Shown here: positions 1 to 7,057 of the stretch, one piece after another | Position numbering within the stretch: the stretch's first letter is position 1 | Layout: each line of letters begins with the position of its first letter | Origin: JAEYLA01 sp035561315 | Lineage (GTDB): Bacteria > Bacillota > Clostridia > Christensenellales > CAG-138 | Direction: 5' to 3' | DNA length: 9,737 nt | Assembly (NCBI GenBank): GCA_035561315.1 | Contig: DATMXR010000146.1 | Coordinates: 1-9,737 of the forward strand | Position numbers and translations under genes: made by a program | Notes under the pieces: model-generated | Seen by the model: only the letters and a program-made list of their open reading frames with translations | The model's database searches: none | What the model was told of the DNA's origin: nothing

Positions 1-39
1 GCCTCGAAGAGTACCCCTTCCACCAAAAAGGCCATTAAA

Positions 40-100
40 TTTGACAAGTTAAAAAAAGTGGTAAAATAAATAAACACAAAGGAACTATTAGCTTGTCAAA
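40..100. repeat. Inverted repeat linking the -35 box to the start codon
   Basis: TTTGACAAGTTAA (40-52) and TTAGCTTGTCAAA (88-100) are inverted copies matching at 12 of 13 positions, with nine consecutive perfect pairs at the outer ends. The left arm contains the whole TTGACA box and the right arm contains the TTG start codon. Two such half-sites 48 bp apart could bind a looping repressor. A transcript that reads in from upstream could instead form a stem that hides the start codon. Which applies, if either, is inference. Confidence 0.5.
41..67 (+). promoter_or_regulatory. Candidate sigma-70-type promoter for the membrane GAF-like gene
   Basis: A perfect TTGACA (41-46) is followed by TAAAAT (62-67, five of six matches to the -10 consensus). 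The 15-nt spacer is shorter than the ideal 17. It stands 26 nt before the TTG start at 93 in an A+T-rich stretch. The -35 box lies inside one arm of an inverted repeat whose other arm covers the start codon (see the separate entry). Positions 1-40 show no other gene I can support. Confidence 0.5.
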
Positions 101-1001
101 GAGATTTCGGATCCTGCACCTGATATTTACCTTTTTGCCCACCGTTTGGTTCTCTCTTTGCCTGAACTGGTTGGGTGAGGCGCTGCTTTTGGTTGTCAAA
201 ACGGGCGCCCATGCAAGCCTGACCCCGTTCGGCATCGCCATGACGGTACTTGTCCTGCTGCTGGCCATCGTATTTCAGATCCTTCACTTCATCAAAAGCA
301 ACAATGTCGATTACCACGCATTATTGGAAAACTATAACGCGATGAAAAAGGTCGCGGATTCTCTGAGCGCGCTGTGCGTAAGACGAAGCAAGCGGTATAT
401 CCGCTTCATCGAGGAAAATAAGAAAACGCCGGGCCTGGCCCCATTCACCGACATTCACGACCCAATGGAAAGCATCAATAACATATTGGATGAAATCTCC
501 GCGTTCTTTGCGGATTCTTTAAGCATCCGCAGGAACCAGGTCAGCGCCAATCTGGCGTACTGCGTCGCGGACAATAAAATATGGACCTGGGCGGACAGCA
601 ACGGGGCGGAGGACCCTGCTTTGACCGCGCTCATCGGCGACGAGCAGTCCGCGATCTACCAGATCTGCAGCGGCAGGCAGAATTTCCTGTTCCATGCCGA
701 TAAAATAAAGGCCAACAAAAAGCTGGAATATATATTCAATAAAAAGGACCTGGAGCACAACAACATCGGCAGCATCATCTGCGCGAAGGTCGTCTGCGGC
801 AGGCACAACAGGGAATACCTGTTCGCGGTGCTCTGCATCTCCACATACGGCAAGCGGATCATCAACGACCTGAACAATGAAAAGCAGGTCAAGGAGTTCA
901 TAAAGGATCAGATACTGGAGCAGTATTTTGAGCGGATCCGTATGGAACTGGCGCTGACGTACGCCAAATATCTGGCGGATCATCAGGGGACGGACGTCTA
1001 G
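93..1001 (+). CDS. Two-helix membrane protein with probable GAF-like domain, function unknown
   Basis: 302 residues. The start is a TTG at 93, preceded by AAAGGA (78-83) with nine bases of spacing. The next in-frame Met is residue 50, which would delete the first membrane helix. Residues about 7-34 and 46-66 are hydrophobic helices; a short periplasmic or outer loop and a cytoplasmic C-terminus are the likely arrangement. Residues about 70-130 look helical and may form a linker or coiled coil. Residues about 130-285 have the alternating strand and helix texture of a GAF sensory domain, including a core strand around 'GSIICAKVV' and a later 'YLFAVLCISTYG'. No histidine kinase, GGDEF, phosphatase or nuclease motif is visible, so any output must come from a partner or from the domain itself. 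The GAF assignment is by overall pattern only. It appears to be a single-gene unit, with hairpins at its stop codon. Confidence 0.55.
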   Translation: MSKRFRILHLIFTFLPTVWFSLCLNWLGEALLLVVKTGAHASLTPFGIAMTVLVLLLAIVFQILHFIKSNNVDYHALLENYNAMKKVADSLSALCVRRSKRYIRFIEENKKTPGLAPFTDIHDPMESINNILDEISAFFADSLSIRRNQVSANLAYCVADNKIWTWADSNGAEDPALTALIGDEQSAIYQICSGRQNFLFHADKIKANKKLEYIFNKKDLEHNNIGSIICAKVVCGRHNREYLFAVLCISTYGKRIINDLNNEKQVKEFIKDQILEQYFERIRMELALTYAKYLADHQGTDV

Positions 1002-1017
1002 GGCCGCTGCGGCCCTA
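999..1017. other. GC-rich perfect hairpin at the stop codon
   Basis: TAGGGCCGC-T-GCGGCCCTA is a perfect 9-bp inverted repeat around one base. It begins with the TAG stop of the upstream gene. No T-run follows, so it is not a classical terminator on its own. It may stabilise the 3' end of the message or assist the second hairpin 18 bases further on. Confidence 0.5.
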
Positions 1018-1034
1018 AGCGGGGTCCCATTCCC

Positions 1035-1060
1035 GGCTCCTTTTCAGGGGCCTTTCTTAT
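1035..1060 (+). terminator. Probable intrinsic terminator between the GAF-like gene and MFS-GH2
   Basis: GGCTCC (1035-1040) pairs with GGGGCC (1047-1052), including one G-U pair, around a TTTTCA loop. TTTCTTAT follows. The stem is short (6 bp) and the T-tract is interrupted by a C. Only about 25 bases separate it from the ribosome binding site of the next gene, too few for an independent promoter. Transcription of MFS-GH2 therefore either reads through this hairpin or starts inside or before it. Confidence 0.45.
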
Positions 1061-1085
1061 ATGTCTGGATAAGGGGGACAAGCGC

Positions 1086-4000
1086 ATGAAACAGGGAAAA
1101 CTGGGCGTTAGGGTATGGCTCGGGCTGCTGATGTTCGGGCTTTTTGGCCAACTGGCCTGGATGGTGGAAAACATGTACCTCAATGTGTTCGTGTTCAACA
1201 CCATATCCGGGGACCCGGGCGTCATCGCCAACATGGTGGCCGCGAGCGCGGTAACGGCCACGCTGACCACGCTTTTGATCGGCGCGCTTACGGATAAGCT
1301 GGGCAGGCGCAAGGCGTTTATCTCGGCGGGATATATTCTGTGGGGGCTTTCCACAATGGCGTTTGGCGCCATCACGGTGCAGAACGCGCAGGCGCTGTTC
1401 CCCGGCGCCGCCGCGGCGCAGGTGGCGGCGACGCTCGTCATACTGACGGACTGCGTCATGACGTTCTTCGGCTCCGGCGCGAACGACGCCGCGTTCAACG
1501 CCTGGGTGACGGACGTCACAAGCGCGGAAAACCGCGGCAGGGTGGAGGGCGTTTTATCGAGCCTCCCGCTCGTCGCGATGCTTATCATATTCGTGGGGCT
1601 GGACGGGCTTACCCAGCGCGGGGACTGGCCGATGTTTTTCAACATCGTCGGCGGCGTCGTAACGCTGGGCGGCGTATGCGGGCTGTTTTTGTTAAAAGAC
1701 TCGCCGTCGCTTGAAAAAAGCACGGCGGGGTATCTTCCCGGCATCGTGTACGGGTTCCGCGCCGGGGTGGTGCGCAAGCACCCGCCGCTTTACCTGTCGC
1801 TTTGCGCGCTGGGCGTCGCGGGCGCGTCCACGCAGATATTCATGCCCTACCTGCTCATCTACATCCAGAAATCGCTCAACGTGCCGAACTACACGCTGCT
1901 TCTGGGCGCGGTGCTGATCGCCGCCTCGCTCATCAGCGTGGTCTGCGGGCGGCTGATCGACAAAATCGGCAAGCTGAATTTTATATTTGCCGCCATCGCG
2001 CTGGAGTTCGCCGGTCTGCTTCTGATGTACGCGGCGGTCGATCCCGCGTTTGTCGCCGCAGCGGGCATCGTGATGATCGGCGGGAACATGCTGCTGCTGG
2101 CCACGGTCAACGCGCTTGTGCGCGATTATACGCCAGAAGACAAGGCGGGCCATTTCCAGGGCATCCGCATGCTGTTCGCGGTGCTGCTGCCCATGGTCAC
2201 GGGGCCGTATATCGGGGCCGCGGTCATCCGCGGCAGCGGGCGGACGTATGTGGACCTTGGCGTCGTCAAGCAGGTGCCCACCGCGGATATTTTCCTGGCC
2301 GCGGCAATATTGCTGCTGCTGATATTTGTACCGGTGGCCTTCCTCAGGCGCGGGGAAAAAAAGCGGGCGGCGGGGCGCGCGCATACGCTCTATACCCCGT
2401 GGGGGGAAACGCTTGACCCTGACCATGTGCTGCAGGAATATCCCCGGCCGCAGATGAAGCGGGAGAGCTATTTTAACCTCAACGGCATATGGGAGTACGC
2501 CGTCACAAAAGGGGAGCATGCGCCGGAAACATACGACGGCAGCATCCTCGTGCCCTTTTCGCCCGAAAGCGCGCTTTCCGGCGTGAACCGGCAGCTTTTG
2601 CCCGGTGAGACGCTTTGGTACCGCAGGACGGCCGCGCTGCCGGAAGGCTTTTTGAAGGAGCGGCTGCTGCTGCACTTCGGCGCGGTGGACCAATGCTGCG
2701 AGGTGTTTATCGACGGCGTTTCCGCGGGCGGGCACGAAGGGGGATACCTCCCGTTTGCGCTCGACGTGACGGAGTTGATAAAAAAACAAGGCGCGCATAC
2801 CGTTACCGTCAAGGTGCGGGACGCGAGTAATACCAGCGCCCGGCACGCTTACGGCAAGCAAAGCCTGAAGCGGGGCGGCATCTGGTATACCGCGCAGAGC
2901 GGGATATGGCAGACGGTCTGGATGGAAAGCGTCCCCGCAAATTACATCGGGCGGCTCGTTATTACGCCGCTGTTTGACGACGCGGCGGTGGAAGTCAGGG
3001 CCGCCATGCGGGAAGGGGCGGTTCCGGGTACGGTCACGGTTTTCTATGGGGAAGACAAAATCGCAACCGGAGAATTGGACGCTTCCGGCGCCGCGCGCAT
3101 CCCGCTTCCGGGGTTTCGCGCCTGGAGCCCGGAGGACCCGTTCCTGTACGGGCTGGCGGTGGAAACGGCGGAAGACCGCGTGGAAAGCTACTTCGGCATG
3201 CGAAAGTTCGGCGCTGCGCCGGATGAAAACGGGGTCATGCGCCTAGAGTTAAACAACCGGCCGTATTACCAGAACGGCCTTTTGGACCAGGGCTACTGGA
3301 GCGACGGGCTTTACACCGCGCCCAGCGACGAGGCGCTTATATACGACATCCGCACCATGAAGGAAGCGGGGTTCAATATGCTGCGCAAGCATATCAAAAT
3401 AGAACCGCTGCGCTGGTACTACCATTGCGACCGCCTGGGCATGCTCGTATGGCAGGACATGGTCAGCGGCGGCGGGCCATATAAGCCCTTTATCACGCAG
3501 GCGCTGCCCTTTTTGGGCGCCCGCCTGAACGACAGGCGCTACCGCTTGTTCGGAAGAGCGAATGCGGAAGGGCGCAGGCAGTTTTTGCAGGATATGGAGG
3601 GGACCGTGCGCCACCTCTATAATGCCGTCGGCCTGTATTTGTGGGCGCCGTTCAACGAGGGCTGGGGGCAGTTCGACGCGAACGAAACTGCGGAACGGCT
3701 CAGGGCATTGGACTTTACCCGCGTCATCGATCACGCGAGCGGCTGGTACGACCAGGGCGGCGGGGACGTAAAAAGCCTGCACGTTTATTTTAAGAAGGTC
3801 CGTATACCCAAGGAGGAAAAGCGCGCGCTCATACTTTCCGAGTTCGGCGGCTACAGCTTCGGCGTGCCGGGGCACAGGTTCAGCGACGGCGTATACGGCT
3901 ACCGCCTCTACTCCGCGGCGGACGCGCTGACGGAAGGATACCGGAGCCTCATCGCCCGGGAAATCGTCCCGGCCATCCGCAAGGGACTCTCCGCTTCCGT

Positions 4001-4130
4001 TTATACGCAGGTGAGCGACGTGGAGGAGGAACTCAACGGTATACTAACATACGACCGGAGAACGCTCAAAATTTCCCGGGAAATTTTGAGCGGAATCCAC
4101 AGAAAGCTCACGTTTCACGAGGAAGCGTAG
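1086..4130 (+). CDS. MFS transporter fused to GH2 glycoside hydrolase
   Basis: 1014 residues in one open frame. The ATG is preceded by AAGGGGG (1071-1077). Residues 1-420 form a complete MFS carrier with 12 recognisable hydrophobic helices. The loop-2 signature GALTDKLGRRKAF (about 66-78) and its half-repeat GRLIDKIGKLN in the second six-helix bundle are both visible. A basic linker (421-434, RRGEKKRAAGR) leads to a GH2 enzyme. It has an N-terminal jelly-roll (about 437-617, with LNGIWEYAV at 465-473), an Ig-like domain (about 618-705) and a TIM barrel (about 710-1010). The barrel carries GFNMLRKHIKIEP. The predicted acid/base is Glu858 in PFNEGWGQ and the predicted nucleophile is Glu919 in LSEFGGYS, so both key residues are present. 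The MFS C-terminus is normally cytoplasmic, so the hydrolase should act inside the cell on the imported glycoside. The substrate (beta-galactoside, -glucuronide, -mannoside or arabinoside) cannot be read from sequence. Separate neighbouring genes are the usual arrangement; fusion is unusual. Confidence 0.88.
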   Translation: MKQGKLGVRVWLGLLMFGLFGQLAWMVENMYLNVFVFNTISGDPGVIANMVAASAVTATLTTLLIGALTDKLGRRKAFISAGYILWGLSTMAFGAITVQNAQALFPGAAAAQVAATLVILTDCVMTFFGSGANDAAFNAWVTDVTSAENRGRVEGVLSSLPLVAMLIIFVGLDGLTQRGDWPMFFNIVGGVVTLGGVCGLFLLKDSPSLEKSTAGYLPGIVYGFRAGVVRKHPPLYLSLCALGVAGASTQIFMPYLLIYIQKSLNVPNYTLLLGAVLIAASLISVVCGRLIDKIGKLNFIFAAIALEFAGLLLMYAAVDPAFVAAAGIVMIGGNMLLLATVNALVRDYTPEDKAGHFQGIRMLFAVLLPMVTGPYIGAAVIRGSGRTYVDLGVVKQVPTADIFLAAAILLLLIFVPVAFLRRGEKKRAAGRAHTLYTPWGETLDPDHVLQEYPRPQMKRESYFNLNGIWEYAVTKGEHAPETYDGSILVPFSPESALSGVNRQLLPGETLWYRRTAALPEGFLKERLLLHFGAVDQCCEVFIDGVSAGGHEGGYLPFALDVTELIKKQGAHTVTVKVRDASNTSARHAYGKQSLKRGGIWYTAQSGIWQTVWMESVPANYIGRLVITPLFDDAAVEVRAAMREGAVPGTVTVFYGEDKIATGELDASGAARIPLPGFRAWSPEDPFLYGLAVETAEDRVESYFGMRKFGAAPDENGVMRLELNNRPYYQNGLLDQGYWSDGLYTAPSDEALIYDIRTMKEAGFNMLRKHIKIEPLRWYYHCDRLGMLVWQDMVSGGGPYKPFITQALPFLGARLNDRRYRLFGRANAEGRRQFLQDMEGTVRHLYNAVGLYLWAPFNEGWGQFDANETAERLRALDFTRVIDHASGWYDQGGGDVKSLHVYFKKVRIPKEEKRALILSEFGGYSFGVPGHRFSDGVYGYRLYSAADALTEGYRSLIAREIVPAIRKGLSASVYTQVSDVEEELNGILTYDRRTLKISREILSGIHRKLTFHEEA
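4063..4092. repeat. Perfect 30-bp palindrome inside the GH2 coding end
   Basis: CGCTCAAAATTTCCC (4063-4077) is followed directly by its exact reverse complement (4078-4092), giving 15 matched pairs with no spacer. It encodes residues 993-1002 (TLKISREILS), 36-65 bases before the stop codon. As RNA it would fold into a very stable hairpin with a CCGG loop. No T-run follows, so it is not a standard terminator. As DNA it is a symmetrical candidate operator about 130 bp upstream of the dehydrogenase start. Confidence 0.9.
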
Positions 4131-4222
4131 CCCATACCAAGACTTGAGAAAAAGCCCGGTATTACCTGAATTTTTAAAAAGTATGTCGATTGATTGTAAA
4201 TCGGCTTTCGGACGGGGGATAT

Positions 4223-5572
4223 ATGCGGATCGATGTCGAATCCTTTCAAATTGGGAACTACCTGAACAGGTCCTTCTCCTGCGCCTGCGGCAAGGCGCAC
4301 CGGGCCGATATCGAGGCCGTGGAGATCGGCGGGGGCGTGCTCGGGCTGCTGCCCGGCTATATCAAAAAGCACGGCTATCAAAAGCCCTTTGTCGTGACGG
4401 ATCAAAATACGTTTGCCGCCGCGGGCAGGGCGCTGCTTTTGGAACTGGACGGGCATGAAATTTCTTACGCGCACTTCATGTACCCGGACGCGCGGCTTTC
4501 TGCGGACGAGCGGGCGGCGGGGCGGCTCATTTTTGAGCTCGATCCCTGCTGCGACGTTATCATAGCGGTCGGCGCGGGGACGCTCAACGATATCTGCCGC
4601 ATGGCGAGCTGTAAGCTGAAGCTCCCGTATTACATCGTGGCCACGGCGCCCTCCATGGACGGGTTCGCTTCCAATGTGGCCGCCATGACTGTGGGCGGCG
4701 TCAAAGTCACATACCCCGCGCAGACGCCCCGCCTGATACTGGCGGATACCGACGTGCTCTGTAAGGCCCCCATGGATATGATTGCCGCGGGCCTGGGCGA
4801 TATGCTGGGAAAATACACCTGCAACGCGGACTGGCTGCTTTCCCATATCGTAACCGGGGAGTACCGCTGCCCCGTCATCGCGCAGATGATGCAAAAGGCG
4901 GTCGAAAAGGTCACGAAGAACGCCGGGAGGCTCGCCGCGCGCGATCCCGAAGCGGCGGGGGCCGTCATGGAGGGGCTCGTGCTCTCCGGCGTTGCCATGA
5001 GCTTTGTGGGAAACTCGCGGCCCGCCTCGGGCAGCGAGCACCATCTGTCCCATTTTTGGGAGATGAAATTCCTGCAGCAGGGCCGCGCGCCCCTGCTCCA
5101 CGGCACAAAGGTCGGCGCCGCTACGGTAACCGTCTGCAGGCTTTACGAGCGCCTGGCTTCCATGGGGCGGCCGGATTTTGAAGCCGCCCGCAGGTCCGCC
5201 CGGACGTTTGACGAAACGCTGTGGGAAACGCAAATCCGGAACGTCTACGGCAGCGCGGCCTCCGAACTCATAGAAAACGCAAAAAGGGACGGCGGGAACA
5301 GCAGGGAGCGCCGCCTGGAGCGTATCCGGGCCATGGAAGCAAACTGGGACGCTATTTCGGACGTGATCGCGCATCTGCCCGCCTCCGAAAGCGTCGCGGA
5401 TCTGCTCAAAGGGCTTCACGCGCCCTCCGGCCCCGCGGAAGCGGGCATCGGGGCCGCGCTCGTATATGACGCGCTGCTGTACGCGAAGGAGCTTCGCGGC
5501 CGCTATACGGTGTTGCAGCTTCTCTGGGACCTCGGCCTGATGGAGGAGTTCGCAAAAGAAGCCGCGGCATGA
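4223..5572 (+). CDS. araM: AraM/EgsA-type NAD(P)-dependent glycerol-1-phosphate dehydrogenase
   Basis: 449 residues from ATG 4223, which follows GGGGGA at 4214-4219 (tight three-base spacing). A TTG at 4190 in the same frame has no ribosome binding site and adds a non-conserved leader. The family reduces dihydroxyacetone phosphate to sn-glycerol 1-phosphate with NAD(P)H in the cytoplasm. The motifs agree closely with B. subtilis AraM as I recall it: nucleotide-binding GAGTLND (117-123), TAPSMDGF (around 142-148), GLGDMLGK with metal-ligand Asp193, RPASGSEHHLSHFWEM (His273, His274, His277) and LHGTKVG (His293). The protein is about 50 residues longer than B. subtilis AraM (near 394), mainly in the C-terminal half. 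It probably shares a transcript with the MFS-GH2 gene 92 bp upstream. That gap is A+T-rich (a TTTTTAAAAA palindrome at 4171-4180) but shows no convincing promoter. The family is certain; the substrate could be another polyol or sugar phosphate. Confidence 0.87.
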   Translation: MRIDVESFQIGNYLNRSFSCACGKAHRADIEAVEIGGGVLGLLPGYIKKHGYQKPFVVTDQNTFAAAGRALLLELDGHEISYAHFMYPDARLSADERAAGRLIFELDPCCDVIIAVGAGTLNDICRMASCKLKLPYYIVATAPSMDGFASNVAAMTVGGVKVTYPAQTPRLILADTDVLCKAPMDMIAAGLGDMLGKYTCNADWLLSHIVTGEYRCPVIAQMMQKAVEKVTKNAGRLAARDPEAAGAVMEGLVLSGVAMSFVGNSRPASGSEHHLSHFWEMKFLQQGRAPLLHGTKVGAATVTVCRLYERLASMGRPDFEAARRSARTFDETLWETQIRNVYGSAASELIENAKRDGGNSRERRLERIRAMEANWDAISDVIAHLPASESVADLLKGLHAPSGPAEAGIGAALVYDALLYAKELRGRYTVLQLLWDLGLMEEFAKEAAA

Positions 5573-5701
5573 CCGGCGGTTTGAGAAATAGCCGTTCATT
5601 TCAGAAACGCGGCGCTTGAAATCTCCAATCAAATCCGCCTTCCGCTGCATATTATGTGATAGGGATAAATGGCTGTCAGAGTTCGCCTTCAGATTCAGGC
5701 T

Positions 5702-5733
5702 GCCCGAAGGGCGCGGATCGGGCGGGTTTTTTT
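5702..5733 (+). terminator. Intrinsic terminator between araM-like gene and lysis cassette
   Basis: GCCCG (5702-5706) pairs with CGGGC (5719-5723), with an alternative inner GCCC-GAA-GGGC hairpin at 5702-5712. A run of seven T residues follows at 5727-5733. It ends about 25 bases before the ribosome binding site of the amidase gene. No promoter-like pair is visible between it and the start codon. The rest of the 5573-5774 gap holds only an isolated TATTAT (5650-5655) without a matching -35. Confidence 0.6.
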
Positions 5734-5774
5734 GACCGGCTTCGGCGGCCTTACCCTCAGGAGGAGGAATACCT

Positions 5775-6767
5775 ATGACAAACAATGAGTTTGACTTTGT
5801 TGTGGATACCGGCTTGAAATGGGCGCGGTCACTTACAAGGCTCAAAAAGCTGGATACCATCGTCATCCATCACAGCGCAAGCGACCACAGCACGATCAAC
5901 AGCATCCACGCCCACCACAAGAGCGAGGGGCACGCGGGCTGCGACTACAATTATGTGATCACGCCGGACGGCGTCATCTACAAGGGCCGGGGCCTCATAT
6001 ACGAGGGCGGGCATGTCGGCAACGCAAAAAGCAACAACCTCAACGAGCACAGCTGCGGGATCTGCATCACGGGCGCGATCCATAAGCACAAACCCTCCGC
6101 CGCGCAGGTGGCTTCCGCCAAGAAGCTCATCTCGGCCATACTGGCGCAGAACGGCCAAAGCGCGGGCGGGGTGCCGATACGGGTCGCAACACTGTACGGT
6201 CACAGGGAAGTACCCTATTATGTAAATAAAAAGCTGACCGGCCGCCCGTATCCCACGCTCTGCCCCGGCGAATACATGCCGCTTTCGGAATTCAAGGCGC
6301 TGCTGACGAACGAGCCGGAAGTCCCCGACGAACCCGCCGGCAAGCTTCCGGCCTATTTCGCCTATGGCGGGGATACCAAGGTCAATGTGCGGCGCGGCCC
6401 CTCGACCGGCCATGAAATCATAGGCAGCCTTTCCGCCGGGGAGCAGTGCATCGTGCTTTCCGCTTCGGACGGCTGGGCGAATATCGTGCTGCACAACCAG
6501 GACCCGATCGTTGCGGGCTATTGCATCGACACATATCTCACCGAAAAGGATGAAAGCGACCCGCCCGCGTTCTACACCTACCAGGGCGGCTCCTATGTCC
6601 ATCTGCGGAGCGGCCCAGGCACGGGCTACCGCAAAATCGGCACGGTCAGCGCGAAGGACCGGGTGCTGGTGCTGGATTTAAAAAACGGCTGGGCTGAAGT
6701 CGTCAAATACAACGATACTCCCGCCCTTCGCGGCTGGTGCGTGGATACGTATTTGCGGAGGACGTAA
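5775..6767 (+). CDS. Phage-type endolysin: N-acetylmuramoyl-L-alanine amidase with two SH3 repeats
   Basis: 330 residues. ATG 5775 follows a very strong AGGAGGAGG (5759-5767), seven bases away. Residues about 20-180 form an Amidase_2/PGRP-type zinc amidase that cuts the bond between muramic acid and L-alanine in peptidoglycan. The zinc ligands fit His32 in IVIHHSA, His143 in YGHRE and Cys163 in LCPGE; Tyr60 in NYVITPDG matches the conserved active-site tyrosine. A short Pro/Glu linker follows. Two bacterial SH3-type repeats come next, about 193-253 (VNVRRGPSTGHEIIGSL) and 262-330 (VHLRSGPGTGYRKIGTV). They probably bind the wall. There is no signal peptide, as expected for an endolysin released by a holin. 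It is the first gene of a tight three-gene set, with a two-base gap to the next gene. No capsid, tail or integrase gene is present here. Confidence 0.9.
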   Translation: MTNNEFDFVVDTGLKWARSLTRLKKLDTIVIHHSASDHSTINSIHAHHKSEGHAGCDYNYVITPDGVIYKGRGLIYEGGHVGNAKSNNLNEHSCGICITGAIHKHKPSAAQVASAKKLISAILAQNGQSAGGVPIRVATLYGHREVPYYVNKKLTGRPYPTLCPGEYMPLSEFKALLTNEPEVPDEPAGKLPAYFAYGGDTKVNVRRGPSTGHEIIGSLSAGEQCIVLSASDGWANIVLHNQDPIVAGYCIDTYLTEKDESDPPAFYTYQGGSYVHLRSGPGTGYRKIGTVSAKDRVLVLDLKNGWAEVVKYNDTPALRGWCVDTYLRRT

Positions 6768-6769
6768 GT

Positions 6770-7051
6770 ATGGAATGGATCAGTATTGCGGCGGCGGTGC
6801 TGGCCGGGGTCAGCGGCATACTGCTCGGATGGTCCGCGCGCCTGAAGGAACGGCAAAAGGAGGATCAGCGGGCCGGATATGAGGACGGCACGCTGAAAAC
6901 GGACGTCGAATACATCAAGTGCGGGATAGATGAAATCAAAAAGGATATGCGCACGCAGGGCCAAAGGATGGATCAGCTTGCCGAACGCCTCATCCGCGTG
7001 GAGGAAAGCGCCAAACGCGCCCATGAACGCATCGATAAATGGGAGGAATAA
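6770..7051 (+). CDS. Small membrane-anchored coiled-coil protein of the lysis cassette (XhlA-like role)
   Basis: 93 residues. The ATG at 6770 is placed by GGAGGA (6757-6762), seven bases upstream and lying in the end of the amidase gene. An upstream GTG-type start would overlap that gene and has no such site. Residues 3-22 form one hydrophobic helix (ISIAAAVLAGVSGILLGW). A strongly charged region follows, with heptad-like spacing at about 45-92 (IKCGIDEIKKDM, LAERLIRVEES), which suggests a coiled coil. Small proteins of this kind accompany holins in Firmicute phages. B. subtilis PBSX XhlA is the best known, but its membrane helix is C-terminal, whereas here it is N-terminal. Homology is therefore not claimed, only a similar position and general build. 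Its stop codon overlaps the spacer of the holin ribosome binding site, which suggests translational coupling. Confidence 0.7.
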   Translation: MEWISIAAAVLAGVSGILLGWSARLKERQKEDQRAGYEDGTLKTDVEYIKCGIDEIKKDMRTQGQRMDQLAERLIRVEESAKRAHERIDKWEE

Positions 7052-7057
7052 ACACAA

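Noticed and set aside
1692..2861. A 389-codon minus-strand open frame opposite the MFS-GH2 gene
   Set aside because: Its Arg/His/Gln-rich translation is typical of a shadow frame. It spans the MFS-GH2 junction without any recognisable domain.
4131..4222. A promoter for the dehydrogenase gene in the 92-bp gap
   Set aside because: Candidate pairs such as TTGAGA (4144-4149) with TGAATT (4167-4172) match the -10 at only three of six positions. The gap is better described as an A+T-rich intergenic stretch without a supported promoter.
5669..5788. A 39-codon plus-strand frame starting MAVRVRLQIQ, reminiscent of the first residues of ribosomal protein S16
   Set aside because: Only the first few residues resemble S16. 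The frame runs through the terminator and into the amidase start, and its ribosome binding site is weak.
4115..5866. A 583-codon open frame on the minus strand opposite the dehydrogenase gene
   Set aside because: The plus-strand frame carries a full set of AraM-family motifs and the minus-strand translation has none. Long antisense frames are expected opposite high-GC genes with strong third-position bias.
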